Below, one piece after another: positions 5,098 to 13,034 of a DNA stretch of 16,254 bases (within the stretch, counting starts at the first letter, position 1; each line of letters opens with the position of its first letter). The notes below the pieces were generated by a model. That model was given only the letters and a program-made list of their open reading frames with translations, searched no databases and was not told the DNA's origin. This DNA is from M3007 sp046160345. GTDB taxonomy: Bacteria > Bacteroidota > Bacteroidia > Chitinophagales > Saprospiraceae. The translations under genes were made by a program, and so were the position numbers. The DNA lies in contig JBJXGO010000088.1 in NCBI GenBank assembly GCA_046160345.1, forward strand, positions 1 to 16,254, written 5' to 3'.

Positions 5098-7026
5098 TTA
5101 GCTCTTCACTTCCTCAAACTCCACATCCTGTGCCTCGTTCCCTGTAGCGCCGCCCGTTGGGCCGCCCGTAGTGGAGCCATAAGGGTTCTCCGCGCCGCCG
5201 CCGCCTTCGCTACCGCCGGCAGCTTGTTGTGCAGCGTAGATTTCCTGACTGGCAGCATTCCAGGCTTCTGTGAGGGCCGCTTGTGCTGTATCGAGGCAAT
5301 CAATGTCCTCCGCTTTGTGTGCCTCGCGAAGTTCTACGAGTGCTTTTTCGATGGTCTCCCGGTGGTTGGCGGGTACTTTGTCGCCGAATTCCTTAAGCTG
5401 CTTTTCTGTTTGGAAAATCAGCGTATCCGCAGCATTGAGTTTTTCAGCGCGCTCCCGAGTCTGACGATCGGTTTCAGCGTTGGCTTGTGCCTCAGCTTTC
5501 ATCCGCGCAATTTCGTCCTTGCTCAAGCCCGTGCTGGCTTCAATCCGGATGTTTTGTTGTTTGCCCGTACCTTTGTCCATGGCGGTCACGCTCAGGATGC
5601 CGTTTGCGTCCATATCGAAGGTGACTTCAATCTGCGGAACCCCACGCGGGGCGGGCGGTATGTCGTTGAGGATGAATCGGCCTACGGACCGGTTGTCGCG
5701 GGCCATCGGACGTTCGCCTTGCAAGATGTGAATTTCAACTTGAGGTTGATTGTCTGTGGCCGTAGAGTACGTTTTGGCTTTTTTGGTCGGCACTGTAGTA
5801 TTGGCTTCAATCACTACGTCGTAGATGTTGCCCATCGTTTCGATACCGAGTGAAAGCGGGGTCACGTCGAGCAAAAGCACGTCGGTAACGGCACCACTAA
5901 GCACCCCACCTTGTACAGCAGCGCCAATAGCAACCACTTCATCCGGGTTCACCGAGCGGTTGGGCTTTTTGCCAAAAAACTTCTCTACCTCCTCCTGAAT
6001 GCGCGGGATCCGGGTGGAACCCCCTACCAGAATCACCTCGTCCACCTCATTGGGTTTCATGCCAGCGTCTTTGAGCGCTTTGCGACATGGCTCCAGCGTG
6101 CGTTGCACGAGGGCATCGGTCATTTGCTCAAATTTTGCACGACTAAGTTTTACCACCAAGTGTTTTGGCACCCCATCCACTGCTGTGATGTAAGGGAGGT
6201 TAACTTCCGTTTCCATTCCGCTTGAAAGCTCGATTTTGGCTTTTTCAGCAGCTTCTTTCAGGCGTTGTAGCGCCATTGGGTCTTTACGGAGGTCAATATT
6301 TTCCTGGCGTTTGAATTCGTCGGCCAACCACTCGATAATGGTTTGGTCGAAATCGTCGCCACCCAGGTGCGTATCGCCATTGGTTGATTTTACTTCAAAA
6401 ACGCCGCCGCCGAGTTCGAGCACCGAGATGTCGAACGTACCGCCACCGAGGTCATAGACAGCGATCTTCATGTCTTTTGAACGCTTGTCGAGTCCATAGG
6501 CGAGGGCTGCTGCGGTTGGTTCGTTCACGATGCGTTTTACATCAAGGCCCGCGATCGCACCTGCTTCTTTGGTAGCCTGGCGCTGAGAATCATTGAAATA
6601 TGCCGGTACCGTGATAACGGCTTCGGTAACGGTTTCGCCGAGGTAATCTTCGGCTACTTTCTTCATTTTTTGCAGGGTCATTGCGCTGATTTCCTGCGGG
6701 GTATAGAGGCGGCCGTCAATGTCAACACGTACCGTATCGTTGTCGCCTTTGACCACTTTATAGGGTACCCGTTTTATCTCGTTGGTGGACTCGCTGTGAC
6801 GCATGCCCATGAAACGCTTAATAGAAGCTACGGTACGCGTTGGATTGGTGATGGCCTGGCGCTTGGCAGGTGCGCCAATTTTACGCTCCCCATTGTCCAA
6901 AAAGCCTACTACTGAAGGAGTAGTGCGCGCGCCTTCGTCGTTGGGGATAACGGTAGGCTCGTTGCCGACCATTACGGAAACGCAAGAGTTGGTAGTGCCA
7001 AGGTCAATGCCGATTATTTTTCCCAT
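5098..7026 (-). CDS. dnaK: Chaperone protein DnaK (Hsp70)
   Basis: Cytoplasmic ATP-driven chaperone that binds exposed hydrophobic peptide segments with DnaJ and GrpE. At 642 residues it has the usual length. The ATPase domain shows phosphate loop 1 (IGIDLGTTNSC, 5-15), VPAYFNDSQRQ (140-150), NEPTAAALAYGLD (168-180), phosphate loop 2 (DLGGGTFD, 192-199) and the adenosine motif GGSTRIP. The interdomain linker DVLLLDVTPLSLGIET leads into the substrate-binding domain; the tail is Gly-rich and ends in EEVKS, close to the classical EEVD-type end. The start is ATG at 7026. dnaJ and grpE are not next to it. Regulation is probably through the sigma-54-like element and inverted repeat 100-140 bases upstream. 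It is followed by its own terminator, so it is monocistronic. Confidence 0.98.
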   Translation of the reverse strand: MGKIIGIDLGTTNSCVSVMVGNEPTVIPNDEGARTTPSVVGFLDNGERKIGAPAKRQAITNPTRTVASIKRFMGMRHSESTNEIKRVPYKVVKGDNDTVRVDIDGRLYTPQEISAMTLQKMKKVAEDYLGETVTEAVITVPAYFNDSQRQATKEAGAIAGLDVKRIVNEPTAAALAYGLDKRSKDMKIAVYDLGGGTFDISVLELGGGVFEVKSTNGDTHLGGDDFDQTIIEWLADEFKRQENIDLRKDPMALQRLKEAAEKAKIELSSGMETEVNLPYITAVDGVPKHLVVKLSRAKFEQMTDALVQRTLEPCRKALKDAGMKPNEVDEVILVGGSTRIPRIQEEVEKFFGKKPNRSVNPDEVVAIGAAVQGGVLSGAVTDVLLLDVTPLSLGIETMGNIYDVVIEANTTVPTKKAKTYSTATDNQPQVEIHILQGERPMARDNRSVGRFILNDIPPAPRGVPQIEVTFDMDANGILSVTAMDKGTGKQQNIRIEASTGLSKDEIARMKAEAQANAETDRQTRERAEKLNAADTLIFQTEKQLKEFGDKVPANHRETIEKALVELREAHKAEDIDCLDTAQAALTEAWNAASQEIYAAQQAAGGSEGGGGAENPYGSTTGGPTGGATGNEAQDVEFEEVKS

Positions 7027-7047
7027 GTTTTACTTGAGTTGAAATTA

Positions 7048-7077
7048 GTGATTGGTTGATTGGTGATTGGTTGATCG
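7048..7077. repeat. 15-bp tandem direct repeat in the dnaK leader
   Basis: GTGATTGGTTGATTG (7048-7062) is followed at once by GTGATTGGTTGATCG (7063-7077), with 14 of 15 bases identical. It sits 22-51 bases upstream of the dnaK ATG, inside the transcribed leader if the promoter at 7123-7137 is used. It could be a simple duplication or a leader element. Confidence 0.7.
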
Positions 7078-7122
7078 ATTAAGGTCGTTTTCTAAAAAGA
7101 TCCAATTGGATAATCCAAGCTA

Positions 7123-7137
7123 TCAATCGTTGTGCCA
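7123..7137 (-). promoter_or_regulatory. rpoN-type: Sigma-54-like promoter upstream of dnaK
   Basis: The minus strand reads TGGCAC-AACGA-TTGA, close to the sigma-54 consensus TGGCACG-N4-TTGC: the -24 GG and the spacing are right, but the -12 GC is GA. It is about 97 bases upstream of the dnaK ATG, and no TAnnTTTG box is obvious between them. From memory, similar elements precede heat-shock genes in some Bacteroidota, which would fit, but this is not established here. Confidence 0.45.
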
Positions 7138-7148
7138 CGCAGGGAAAT

Positions 7149-7163
7149 CTGACGGAATGGCAG
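7149..7163. promoter_or_regulatory. Imperfect inverted repeat upstream of the dnaK promoter (possible regulator site)
   Basis: CTGACGGAATGGCAG is a partial dyad (CTG...CAG outer arms plus an inner C-G pair) centred about 20 bases upstream of the -24 element. Its position suits an activator or stress-response regulator of dnaK. The dyad is short and could be chance. Confidence 0.35.
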
Positions 7164-7231
7164 AGACAATTCGTTGAAAGGGGATATATTTGTCAGGAAA
7201 AGGTAGTTCGGACTGGCAAAGCGGCATATTA

Positions 7232-8191
7232 TTACTGAAAACGCGCCACCATAATCCCAGTTTGGCCGCGCTGCGCAAGCACGTATTGTGCCAAAGGTTG
7301 CGTGGATAAAACCACTTTTTTGCCCAGAGAGGAGGCGTGCAAAAGGTGAATACGACCCTTAATTTTCACGGCAAAGCCCTGGTGGGCGATATCAAGTTCA
7401 GGTTTCCAGGCCGTTAGCGAAATGATATCCCCGTCTTGTATAAATTGTTCGATCTCTGCTATACGATTTTGAGGAATGAAAAACCACCGGTGCGCGTTGA
7501 TCCGGCGTTCGGCGGCTTTTATGGCGCGCAAATTATTGGCATTCTTGATTTTGGGATACTTAGCCGGACGCGCAGAAATGTAACCTACATTTTTGCGGTA
7601 CGGTATTCCTCCCATTGTTTCGGTGAGGTCTTTAAGGATGCCAAGTTTTTCACATTGCAACAGCCATCCCGTGAAATAATGGATGCGCGAGCCGTAGCCA
7701 TTGATATAGCCTCCCCAATACCTAAGCTGCTGTAAATGATCTTTGTACGATTGAAAATCTCCAGGCTCCGCCAGGGCAATAGCAAGGCTGTTTTCTACAA
7801 AAGTCCAACAGTCTAGCTCACAAAGGTTGACGGCCAGGCATTCTTCTGAATTACGATCGAGGCAGCCGCTTACATAAGGGATACCAACAAAGCTTCGCGC
7901 TACGGCCAGGGTTTTGGCAGATAGCGTTGTTTCGACAATCGCAAGTTTTTGCTTCGCCAAAAAAATAAGGGAGTCGGATGTGTTTGTTGCCGGGGAGCAA
8001 ATCCTGTCAAGTTTTGACAGGTTCATAGCTGTCAATGCCAAACCTGGCGACTCCTTGAACCCTGCAATATCATTCCTTGTGTGGAAAGAAGCGGCAAACA
8101 GTAAGTTGATCAGCAATAAACCCAACTTGCCGAAAGCGGTTAACCTTCGGGTGGTTTTCCCAAGATTAATTGTGTTTGTTCTACTCGCCAT
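7232..8191 (-). CDS. DUF1460 protein, N-acetylmuramoyl-L-alanine amidase-like
   Basis: 319 residues. A basic start and a hydrophobic stretch (about 19-36, FGKLGLLLINLLFAASF) indicate a signal peptide or N-terminal anchor, so the enzyme should act in the periplasm. The rest matches DUF1460, a papain-like (NlpC/P60-related) amidase family of Bacteroidota that cleaves cell-wall peptides. The likely nucleophile Cys128 is in LDCWTFVEN, and the likely catalytic His270 in DIAHQGFAVK, followed by HLLHASS. GGIPYRKN and GDIISLT are further family-like stretches. The gene follows the nucleoside transporter gene with a 17-base gap, so the two are probably co-transcribed; recycling of wall peptides alongside nucleoside uptake would be a scavenging theme (inference). 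No terminator is seen after its stop. Confidence 0.9.
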   Translation of the reverse strand: MASRTNTINLGKTTRRLTAFGKLGLLLINLLFAASFHTRNDIAGFKESPGLALTAMNLSKLDRICSPATNTSDSLIFLAKQKLAIVETTLSAKTLAVARSFVGIPYVSGCLDRNSEECLAVNLCELDCWTFVENSLAIALAEPGDFQSYKDHLQQLRYWGGYINGYGSRIHYFTGWLLQCEKLGILKDLTETMGGIPYRKNVGYISARPAKYPKIKNANNLRAIKAAERRINAHRWFFIPQNRIAEIEQFIQDGDIISLTAWKPELDIAHQGFAVKIKGRIHLLHASSLGKKVVLSTQPLAQYVLAQRGQTGIMVARFQ

Positions 8192-8208
8192 TACTTCATT
8201 TCAAGTCG

Positions 8209-9513
8209 TTAAAACAAGAGCCCTGCAAGTGTAGCCGACAGGTAACTCGCCAGGGTGCCTGCTATAAGTGCCCGGAAAGCCAGTTTCGCCAAATCGGCCC
8301 GGCGACTGGGTTCCAACGCAGAAATGCCGCCGATTTGGATACCTACCGAGCCAAAATTTGCAAAACCACAGAGTGCAAAACTTATAATGGCGATGGTTTT
8401 TTCAGAAAGCAGTTGACCCTCAATGATTGGTTTTAGCTGTAAGTAAGCAACAAATTCGTTGGCAACCAACTTCGTGCCCATCAGCGCTCCCGCTTGCGAT
8501 GCCTCGTGCCAGGGAACCCCCATTACAAATGCAAATCCAGAAAATAATCCACCAAGTATGCTGTTCAAGCCAAAATCCGGGTATCCTGCCAAGCCACCTG
8601 CTGCACCTAAAATATAGTTTATCAAGGCAATAAGCGCCAAAAACCCAACCAGCATGGCCAATACATTAAGGCCGACCTTGAGGCCATCCGTGCAGCCTGC
8701 GGAAATAGCATCCACGATATTGGAATGCTGTTTGCCAACTTTAAGTTTCACCTCTCCCTGTGTTTCAGACTCTTCGGTTTCAGGCCAAATGATCTTAGCG
8801 ATGGCAAGTGCGCCCGGCGCAGCCATAATACTTGCCGCAATAAGATATTCAGCTTTCACGCCAAATGCAATGTAGGCCGCCATAACTCCACCCGCTATAC
8901 AGGCAAAACTGCCCGTCATGGAGGCCATTAATTCAGACATGGTCATTCCCTTGAGGTAGGGTTTGATCATAATCTGTGCTTCCACCTGCCCAACAAACGC
9001 GCTGGAAATATTGCTCAAAGCCTCCGCTCCACTCACTTTCATGATGTAGTTCAGCCCTTTTGCCAGTTTTTCTACTATCCATTGCATCAAGCCGATGTGG
9101 TAAAAAATATTGACCAAACAGGCAACAAAAATGATGGTGGGAATAATTTTGAAAAAGAAAATAAACCCGCTCACAAAAACCGGGTCGCCCAAGCCGTCAA
9201 TACTCCAGGGCTGAGGGCCTACCGTTCTTTCAGTGCTTTCTACTACCTTGCCAAAAGCCTTGTCATCTGCCAAAATGCCAAAAACAAAGCGAGCTCCTTC
9301 AACAGAAAAGTCCAGGACTTTGGTGACCGCTTTGCCCAGCCAACCAAAGATCGCCTGCCCGACCGAGGTCTTTAGGATAAAAACCGCCAAACCAGCCTGA
9401 AGCAATAGCCCCATTCCGACGGTGCGATAGTTAATGGCTTTACGGTTGTTGGAGAGCAAAAAAGCGATTCCAAGAATGACAACGATGCCTACAAGGCCAA
9501 TAAGACGATCCAT
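8209..9513 (-). CDS. Concentrative nucleoside transporter (CNT family, NupC-like)
   Basis: An inner-membrane symporter that brings nucleosides into the cell with H+ or Na+. 434 residues with many hydrophobic segments. Family landmarks are SSAFVGQVEAQIMIKPYL (about 170-187), TGSFACIAGGVMAAY, MAAPGALAIAKIIWPE, GVPWHEASQAGALMGTKLV and the C-terminal CGFANFGSVGIQIGGI with ALEPSRRADLA. The length is typical of bacterial CNTs. The start is ATG at 9513. The divergent neighbour is a uridine kinase, which would phosphorylate imported uridine/cytidine; the downstream gene is the DUF1460 amidase. Substrate preference cannot be read from the sequence, so no strict gene name is given. Confidence 0.95.
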   Translation of the reverse strand: MDRLIGLVGIVVILGIAFLLSNNRKAINYRTVGMGLLLQAGLAVFILKTSVGQAIFGWLGKAVTKVLDFSVEGARFVFGILADDKAFGKVVESTERTVGPQPWSIDGLGDPVFVSGFIFFFKIIPTIIFVACLVNIFYHIGLMQWIVEKLAKGLNYIMKVSGAEALSNISSAFVGQVEAQIMIKPYLKGMTMSELMASMTGSFACIAGGVMAAYIAFGVKAEYLIAASIMAAPGALAIAKIIWPETEESETQGEVKLKVGKQHSNIVDAISAGCTDGLKVGLNVLAMLVGFLALIALINYILGAAGGLAGYPDFGLNSILGGLFSGFAFVMGVPWHEASQAGALMGTKLVANEFVAYLQLKPIIEGQLLSEKTIAIISFALCGFANFGSVGIQIGGISALEPSRRADLAKLAFRALIAGTLASYLSATLAGLLF

Positions 9514-9586
9514 GGATAGTTAATTTATTTTAGGTCTGCCAGCCTGCTGGCGGCAAGGTTGAAGTGATTTGAATTTCAAAACCGCC

Positions 9587-9594
9587 GAAATGTA
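9587..9594 (-). promoter_or_regulatory. Possible -7 box for the nucleoside transporter operon
   Basis: TACATTTC on the minus strand matches 7 of 8 positions of TAnnTTTG, 74 bases before the transporter ATG. In the opposite direction TATTTTCG at 9635-9642 is an equally imperfect box for the uridine kinase. Neither has a clear -33 element at normal spacing. Confidence 0.25.
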
Positions 9595-9680
9595 CGCAGA
9601 GGGTTTGTTTCGGAGGGAATTTTGAAGGAACCCCTATTTTCGCCGAATAAAGAAATCAACCATTACAAATCAGCACATCC

Positions 9681-10313
9681 ATGCAACCATATCTCATTGG
9701 AATATGCGGTGGCAGCGGCAGCGGAAAGACCAGTTTTATCCGCCGATTGCGCCAGTCTTTTTCAGAAGATCAACTTTGTATCATTTCTCAGGACGATTAT
9801 TACCTGCCTCGCGAACAACAGCACAGGGATGTGAACGGCGAGCAAAATTTCGATTTGCCCAAATCTTTCGACAAAAAAAAATTTCGAAACGATGTGGAAA
9901 AACTTATGTCAGGAGAAACCCTGACTCTTGAAGAATATGTCTATAACAACCCTAATGCAAAACCTAAGTTGCTGATCTTCAAGTCCGCTCCGATCATTGT
10001 AATTGAGGGTTTGTTTGTATTCCATTATAAAAAAATTGCCAAAAAGATCGACCTTAAAGTTTTTGTGAATGCCAAGGAAAATCTCAAAGTCATCCGCAGG
10101 ATTATGCGCGACCAGGTGGAGCGTGGCTATCCCCTGGACGATGTGCTGTACAAATACCAGCACCATGTGTTGCCCTCCTACGAGCGGTTCATTTTGCCCT
10201 ACAAAGAGGAGGCGGATATAGTGGTGAACAATAACCGGGATTTCGAGCGCGGATTGGAGGTGGTTGAAGGTTTTTTAAAGCACAAATTGGCGACTGAACC
10301 TCCTGGAAAGTAA
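9681..10313 (+). CDS. udk: Uridine kinase
   Basis: Phosphorylates uridine (and usually cytidine) to the monophosphate in the pyrimidine salvage pathway; cytoplasmic. 210 residues, normal for the family. The P-loop GGSGSGKT is at 10-17, DDYY at 38-41, NFDLP at 56-60, the Walker B-like IIVIEGLF at 105-112, and the Arg-rich lid RRIMRDQVERGYP at 139-151. The central EEYVYNNPNAKPK replaces the more usual Y.....HTR stretch, so nucleoside specificity might differ slightly. The start is ATG at 9681. It is divergent from the CNT transporter gene across a 167-base gap, which gives a compact uptake-and-trap unit. The MFS transporter gene follows on the same strand after 158 bases. Confidence 0.93.
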   Translation: MQPYLIGICGGSGSGKTSFIRRLRQSFSEDQLCIISQDDYYLPREQQHRDVNGEQNFDLPKSFDKKKFRNDVEKLMSGETLTLEEYVYNNPNAKPKLLIFKSAPIIVIEGLFVFHYKKIAKKIDLKVFVNAKENLKVIRRIMRDQVERGYPLDDVLYKYQHHVLPSYERFILPYKEEADIVVNNNRDFERGLEVVEGFLKHKLATEPPGK

Positions 10314-10328
10314 TAGGGTATTCCCCCT

Positions 10329-10336
10329 TACCTTTG
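10329..10336 (+). promoter_or_regulatory. -7 box (TACCTTTG) upstream of the mini-ORF and MFS transporter
   Basis: TACCTTTG is a perfect TAnnTTTG match, 24 bases before the ATG at 10361 and about 135 bases before the MFS start. No -33 TTTG is apparent. It would give the transporter its own promoter, separate from udk. Confidence 0.5.
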
Positions 10337-10360
10337 TGAAAAATTACTAAAACCATTGCT

Positions 10361-10438
10361 ATGGAATTGCCCGGCAAACAACCTTGCATTCCAAAAAACA
10401 TCGATTGGGAGCATTTCCTGCCCGTGCTAAAGTTGTGA
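10361..10438 (+). CDS. Possible 25-residue upstream ORF (leader peptide or gene remnant)
   Basis: ATG at 10361 opens a short frame, MELPGKQPCIPKNIDWEHF and then LPVLKL, stopping at TGA 10436-10438. It lies at a good distance behind a perfect -7 box and is in the same frame as the MFS gene, separated by two stops (10436 and 10457). It is not a known attenuator type (no run of one amino acid, no terminator hairpin after it). It could be a leader peptide, the truncated start of a lost gene, or chance. I recognise no family. Confidence 0.3.
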   Translation: MELPGKQPCIPKNIDWEHFLPVLKL

Positions 10439-10471
10439 ACGGCTTTTCGATTGATTTGAACAAAATATTCT

Positions 10472-11641
10472 GTGCCCAATAAGTCCAAGGCTGGGTTAGA
10501 CTTTGCTGCCAGCCCAGCGCTTTACACGCGCCCTTTCATTCTCCTTTGCATTTCGCACGCTTTGTTCGCGGGTAGTTTCAACATGATGATCCCCGAACTG
10601 CCTTCTTACCTCACGTCCTTGGGCGGCGCGGAACACAAGGGCTGGATAATTGCCCTTTTTACCATTTCAGCGGGCATTTCAAGACCCTTTAGCGGCAAAC
10701 TCGCCGACACTGTGGGGCGAATCCCTGTCATGTATGTAGGCACTTTTGCTTGTGTGGTCTGTAGCCTGTTGTATCCGCCCCTTGCCATAGTTTCCGGGTT
10801 TCTGTCCTTGCGGTTTTTTCATGGATTTTCTACGGGGTTCAAACCCACAGGCACTTCGGCTTATATGGCCGATATTGTTCCGGATGGGCGGCGTGGAGAA
10901 GCAATGGGCACGCTTGGGATATGTTTTAGCCTGGGCGCCAGCGCCTCACCACCATTGGGCAGCTGGCTGACTAAACTGTTCGATATTAATGTAATGTTCT
11001 ACGCCTCGGCGGTATTGGCGGTGTTCTCCATGCTCATTTTGGCTAATTTGAAAGAAACGCTCCAAGAAAAACAGCCCTTCCGGTTCGCCTTGCTGAAAGT
11101 GGGTCGCAAAGACATATTCGATCCGCTCGCCATGCCAGCTGCCATCGTTATGATCTTTTGTTATCTCAGTTATGGGATCATACTTACTTCAGTCCCGGAT
11201 TTGAGCGACGATCTGGGTGTGGAAAACAGGGGTATTTTTTTTACACTCTTCACCCTGGCCAGCGTCACCACGCGCATTTCGGCGGGAAAACTCTCCGACA
11301 AGATGGGACGTGTGCCCGTGTTAAAAGCATCCGCGATCCTGATCGCCATTGCAATGTTTGCCTTCGCCCTCGCTGATTCAAAACCGATGCTCTATCTCGC
11401 TTCAATATTGTTTGGACTTGGAAATGGCATTTTTGCGCCTACTATCAATGCCTGGACGGTGGACTTGGGCGACCCCGGCCGAAAAGGCCGCTCATTGGCT
11501 ACGATGTATATTTCGTTGGAAATTGCCATTGGCGCTGGGGCCTTGGTGGCTGGAGCGTTTGCAGGTCATTTGTCCGGGGTTTATTATTTTGCAGGTATAG
11601 CGAGCTTGATCGGCTGGGGTTATTTGATATGGCGGAAATAA
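10472..11641 (+). CDS. MFS transporter (drug/metabolite efflux type)
   Basis: 389-residue inner-membrane protein of the major facilitator superfamily with about 12 hydrophobic segments. MFS motif A occurs in both halves: GKLADTVGR (75-83) between TM2 and TM3, and GKLSDKMGR in the second half. RFFHGFSTGFKPTG fits the TM4 region, and GDPGRKGRSLATMY the loop near TM10-11. No substrate can be assigned from sequence. The start is GTG at 10472; no ATG or TTG lies between it and the in-frame stop at 10457. It is convergent with scpA (35-base gap without a clear terminator). Its own promoter box at 10329 suggests expression independent of udk. Confidence 0.9.
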   Translation: MPNKSKAGLDFAASPALYTRPFILLCISHALFAGSFNMMIPELPSYLTSLGGAEHKGWIIALFTISAGISRPFSGKLADTVGRIPVMYVGTFACVVCSLLYPPLAIVSGFLSLRFFHGFSTGFKPTGTSAYMADIVPDGRRGEAMGTLGICFSLGASASPPLGSWLTKLFDINVMFYASAVLAVFSMLILANLKETLQEKQPFRFALLKVGRKDIFDPLAMPAAIVMIFCYLSYGIILTSVPDLSDDLGVENRGIFFTLFTLASVTTRISAGKLSDKMGRVPVLKASAILIAIAMFAFALADSKPMLYLASILFGLGNGIFAPTINAWTVDLGDPGRKGRSLATMYISLEIAIGAGALVAGAFAGHLSGVYYFAGIASLIGWGYLIWRK

Positions 11642-11676
11642 GAGCGTGTCAAGTTTGTTTGACCATCTTAAATCTT

Positions 11677-12423
11677 TCAATCTTCTGGCAGCGTCAGCCA
11701 AAAGTTGTTGATGCCTTCTCCCTGAATTATAACCACCTCTTGAGCGTTGAGCAATTCGAGTAAGGCCAAAAACGTAACCACCGCTTGGATACGGTTTTCG
11801 AGTGCGAGGAACAGGTCTTCAAAATCCCGCTTTTCTCCTTTTTTCAACTTGCCAATGAGGTACTCCCGCTGCTCTTGAATAGTGTAGTTGTAATTATAAA
11901 CCGTATGTACACGCTTGGTTTTTTGGTCTTCCTCAAAGCGTGTTACGAGCCGCTCGAACACCCTGAGGAGTTTGTAGAGACTGATGGATTCAAGTTCTGC
12001 TTCGGCGAGGGCTTGCTCTGCAAGCTGACGGATCTCTGCTGAAGCAAAACCACGAGGATTCATAAATGCCCGCACTTCCTCCAGACGACGAAGGTCGTCC
12101 AGTACGGTTTTGTAGCGCTTGTATTCGAGCAGGCGATCCACCAGTTCGCGGCGCGGGTCTATCTCGTTGCCATCTTCATCCACTTGTTTGCGGGGCAGCA
12201 GCATCTTGGCTTTGATGCGCATGAGGGTAGCAGCTACCACGATAAATTCGGAGGCGATATCAACACTCAACTCCTCCATTTGGTGAAGGTAGGTCAAAAA
12301 ATCGTCGGTAATTTTCGCGATGGGGATGTTGTAAATATCCAGTTCATCCCGTTCAATGAAGAAAAGGAGAAGGTCGAATGGCCCCTCAAAAGCGGGAAGT
12401 TTTATGGTGAAGATCTCTTGCAA
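11677..12423 (-). CDS. scpA: Segregation and condensation protein A
   Basis: Kleisin subunit that bridges SMC heads and, with ScpB, forms the condensin complex for chromosome compaction and segregation. 248 residues, normal length. The N-terminal signature KLPAFEGPFDLLLFFIERDELDIYNIPI (about 8-35, in parts) and DIASEFIVVAATLMRIKAKMLLP (55-77) bind the SMC neck; the C-terminal winged-helix region includes FEDLFLALENR and VVTFLALLELL. The start is probably TTG at 12423 (product MQEIFTIKLPAFEG), because no in-frame ATG lies between the stop at 12462 and the conserved domain. scpB and smc are not in the window. The gap to fur (12424-12486) shows no terminator, so read-through from fur is possible. 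Confidence 0.95.
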   Translation of the reverse strand: MQEIFTIKLPAFEGPFDLLLFFIERDELDIYNIPIAKITDDFLTYLHQMEELSVDIASEFIVVAATLMRIKAKMLLPRKQVDEDGNEIDPRRELVDRLLEYKRYKTVLDDLRRLEEVRAFMNPRGFASAEIRQLAEQALAEAELESISLYKLLRVFERLVTRFEEDQKTKRVHTVYNYNYTIQEQREYLIGKLKKGEKRDFEDLFLALENRIQAVVTFLALLELLNAQEVVIIQGEGINNFWLTLPED

Positions 12424-12486
12424 GCGGGTGATTCGTTGATTTGAATAGCTTCGGATTGATTATTAGCACTTTGACCCCATTTTACA

Positions 12487-13011
12487 TCAATCCCCCCAGC
12501 CCGGTTCATCTTCCATTTCTTTGGGTTGATTGCGCAGGATCCCAAATTCTATCTCTTTTTGGCAGGAGCCGCACACGCCATAAAGGTTGAGCGAGTGGTG
12601 GGATATCTTGAAGTTGAGGAGTTCGCCCACCATGTCCTTGATCTGCTGCACACGCGGGTCGCAGAATTCCACCACTTTGCCGCAGTGGGCGCAAATTACA
12701 TGGTCATGTTGTTTGAAGCCATAGGATTTTTCAAACTGAGCCAGATTTCGGCCAAACTGGTGCTTTTTCACCAGATCAAAATTGACCAACAGCTCAAGCG
12801 TATTGTAAACCGTAGCCCGGCTTACCCGGTAGCTGCGGTTTTTCATGTGGATATAAAGCGCTTCGGCGTCGAAATGGTCGGTGCGCTTGTAAATTTCCTC
12901 CAGAATGGCAAAACGTTCAGGCGTTTTACGAAAGCCTCCTTTTTCCAATTGGGCAGAAAAAATTTTGAGCACTTGTTGAATTAGTTCCTGCTCGTTGCGT
13001 TGGAGTGACAT
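12487..13011 (-). CDS. fur: Fur-family metal-dependent transcriptional regulator
   Basis: 174 residues with an N-terminal winged helix (RKTPERFAILEEIY, 28-41; SRATVYNTLELLV, 64-76) and a C-terminal metal/dimer domain. Metal ligands visible are HDH (102-104), Cys107/Cys110 (ICAHCGKVVEFCD) and the second structural Cys147/Cys150 pair (GVCGSCQKEI), with HH at 138-139. This is the Fur/PerR/Zur layout. Which metal or signal it senses (iron, zinc, peroxide) cannot be decided from sequence, so the gene symbol is tentative. The start is ATG at 13011, 23 bases after a perfect -7 box. It is divergent from the secreted hydrolase gene. Confidence 0.93.
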   Translation of the reverse strand: MSLQRNEQELIQQVLKIFSAQLEKGGFRKTPERFAILEEIYKRTDHFDAEALYIHMKNRSYRVSRATVYNTLELLVNFDLVKKHQFGRNLAQFEKSYGFKQHDHVICAHCGKVVEFCDPRVQQIKDMVGELLNFKISHHSLNLYGVCGSCQKEIEFGILRNQPKEMEDEPGWGD

Positions 13012-13034
13012 TTTAGATGTATTGTTGTGGGTGG

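Noticed and set aside
5224..5853. 209-residue open frame on the plus strand opposite dnaK
   Set aside because: It lies wholly antisense to the strongly conserved dnaK, has no recognisable motif or ribosome site, and is expected from codon bias of the real gene.
9538..9551. Short palindrome GCCAGCCTGCTGGC upstream of the nucleoside transporter
   Set aside because: Only a 5-bp stem with a 4-base loop, no T tract, and not clearly linked to a promoter; too weak to call an operator or terminator.
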